Source: Isoetes taiwanensis
Taxonomy: Eukaryota > Streptophyta > Lycopodiopsida > Isoetales > Isoetaceae
Length of the DNA: 64,000 bases
Direction: 5' to 3'
Assembly (NCBI GenBank): GCA_021234155.1
Contig: JAJEKV010000002.1
Span: 20,273,761-20,337,760 of the forward strand
The notes beneath the pieces were generated by a model, which was not told the DNA's origin, ran no database searches, and saw nothing but the letters and a program-made list of their open reading frames with translations. This document shows, in pieces, positions 63,758-64,000 of this stretch. The translations under genes and the position numbers were made by a program. Numbering within the stretch: the stretch's first letter is position 1; each line of letters opens with the position of its first letter.

Positions 63758-64000
63758 GATTTTAGGGTCCGTGCTCTTGGCCAACACCCCCACCACCCAA
63801 GTCGGGCCGCAAGGTCCAAACCGGACCGACAAGGAGAGGGCCTCCAAAACGTAAAAACCCCGTGGGTTGCTGTGTTCTAGAAGGGTTTGCGCTTTGGGGC
63901 CGGAGACTTGGTCTGCTGCACTTGGGACCGGGCCGAAGTCATACAGCCGGAATACGGAAAGCAAGGGGAACCGGACGGAGCGGAGTTTGGGCCCGCCCTC
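63758..64000. repeat. GC-rich direct repeat, copy 2 (runs to the window edge)
   Basis: This is a second copy of 62616-62855, offset by 1142 bp and sharing CCGTGGGTTGC, TGTTCTAGAAGGGTTT and GGAGACTTGGTC. It is cut by the end of the window. Confidence 0.8.

Noticed and set aside
62515-63964. Many overlapping ORFs near the right edge
   Set aside because: GC-rich repeat sequence gives chance open frames on both strands; none has a recognisable motif or splice context.

Overview
The window looks like nuclear DNA of a land plant with a large, transposon-filled genome. The evidence is Ty1/Copia and Ty3/Gypsy LTR elements with plant initiator-tRNA primer sites, a plant LRR-malectin receptor kinase, a PPR fragment, and short AT-rich GT-AG introns. 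Two multi-exon transposon families of a kind I associate with seed-free plants and aquatic animals rather than flowering plants suggest a fern or fern-like genome. That placement is inference. Most reading frames carry single-base frameshifts, so either the elements are decayed or the consensus has unpolished indels.

Layout. 1-1,500: the PBS and LTR edge of a minus-strand Copia-like element, an unplaced ORF and a 77-bp tandem duplication. 1,614-10,640: a minus-strand plant LINE (ORF1, endonuclease, RT, zf-RVT), split inside its endonuclease by a 4.2-kb insertion with a 12-bp target duplication. The insertion holds an HSP70 gene fragment and a GC-rich minisatellite. 10,740-18,240: element A, two divergent multi-exon genes. 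The minus-strand gene ends in a segment resembling a DNA methyltransferase motif. The plus-strand gene is a DUF7869-like, probably transposase-related protein. About 27 copies of a 14-bp palindrome, mostly 41 bp apart, lie in its introns, intergenic space and flanks. 18,513-19,088: a broken second copy of part of the minus-strand gene.

19,313-37,863: a nested retrotransposon cluster. Two Copia copies lie head to head. The left (minus) copy is truncated and was hit by a 5'-truncated LINE, whose tail was then hit by a complete 10-kb Gypsy element with a TTCCT target duplication. The right (plus) Copia has both LTRs. 37,867-38,290: a PPR remnant. 42,452-45,263: an LRR-malectin receptor kinase gene, the only clear host gene, with one frameshift. 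45,600-46,333: a decayed MULE-like transposase.

49,075-55,770: element B, a minus-strand gene with a small N-terminal fold, zinc-binding modules and a DDE-like core. It is interrupted by two 5'-truncated non-LTR elements with microsatellite tails. 55,989-61,330: element C, unrecognised minus-strand exons flanked on both sides by arrays of a different palindrome (ACGTCGATNATCGACGT). 61,623-64,000: a small plus-strand ORF and a GC-rich region with a direct repeat 1.14 kb apart.

The most interesting material is element A, with its helically phased palindrome arrays and divergent gene pair, and the parallel architecture of element C.
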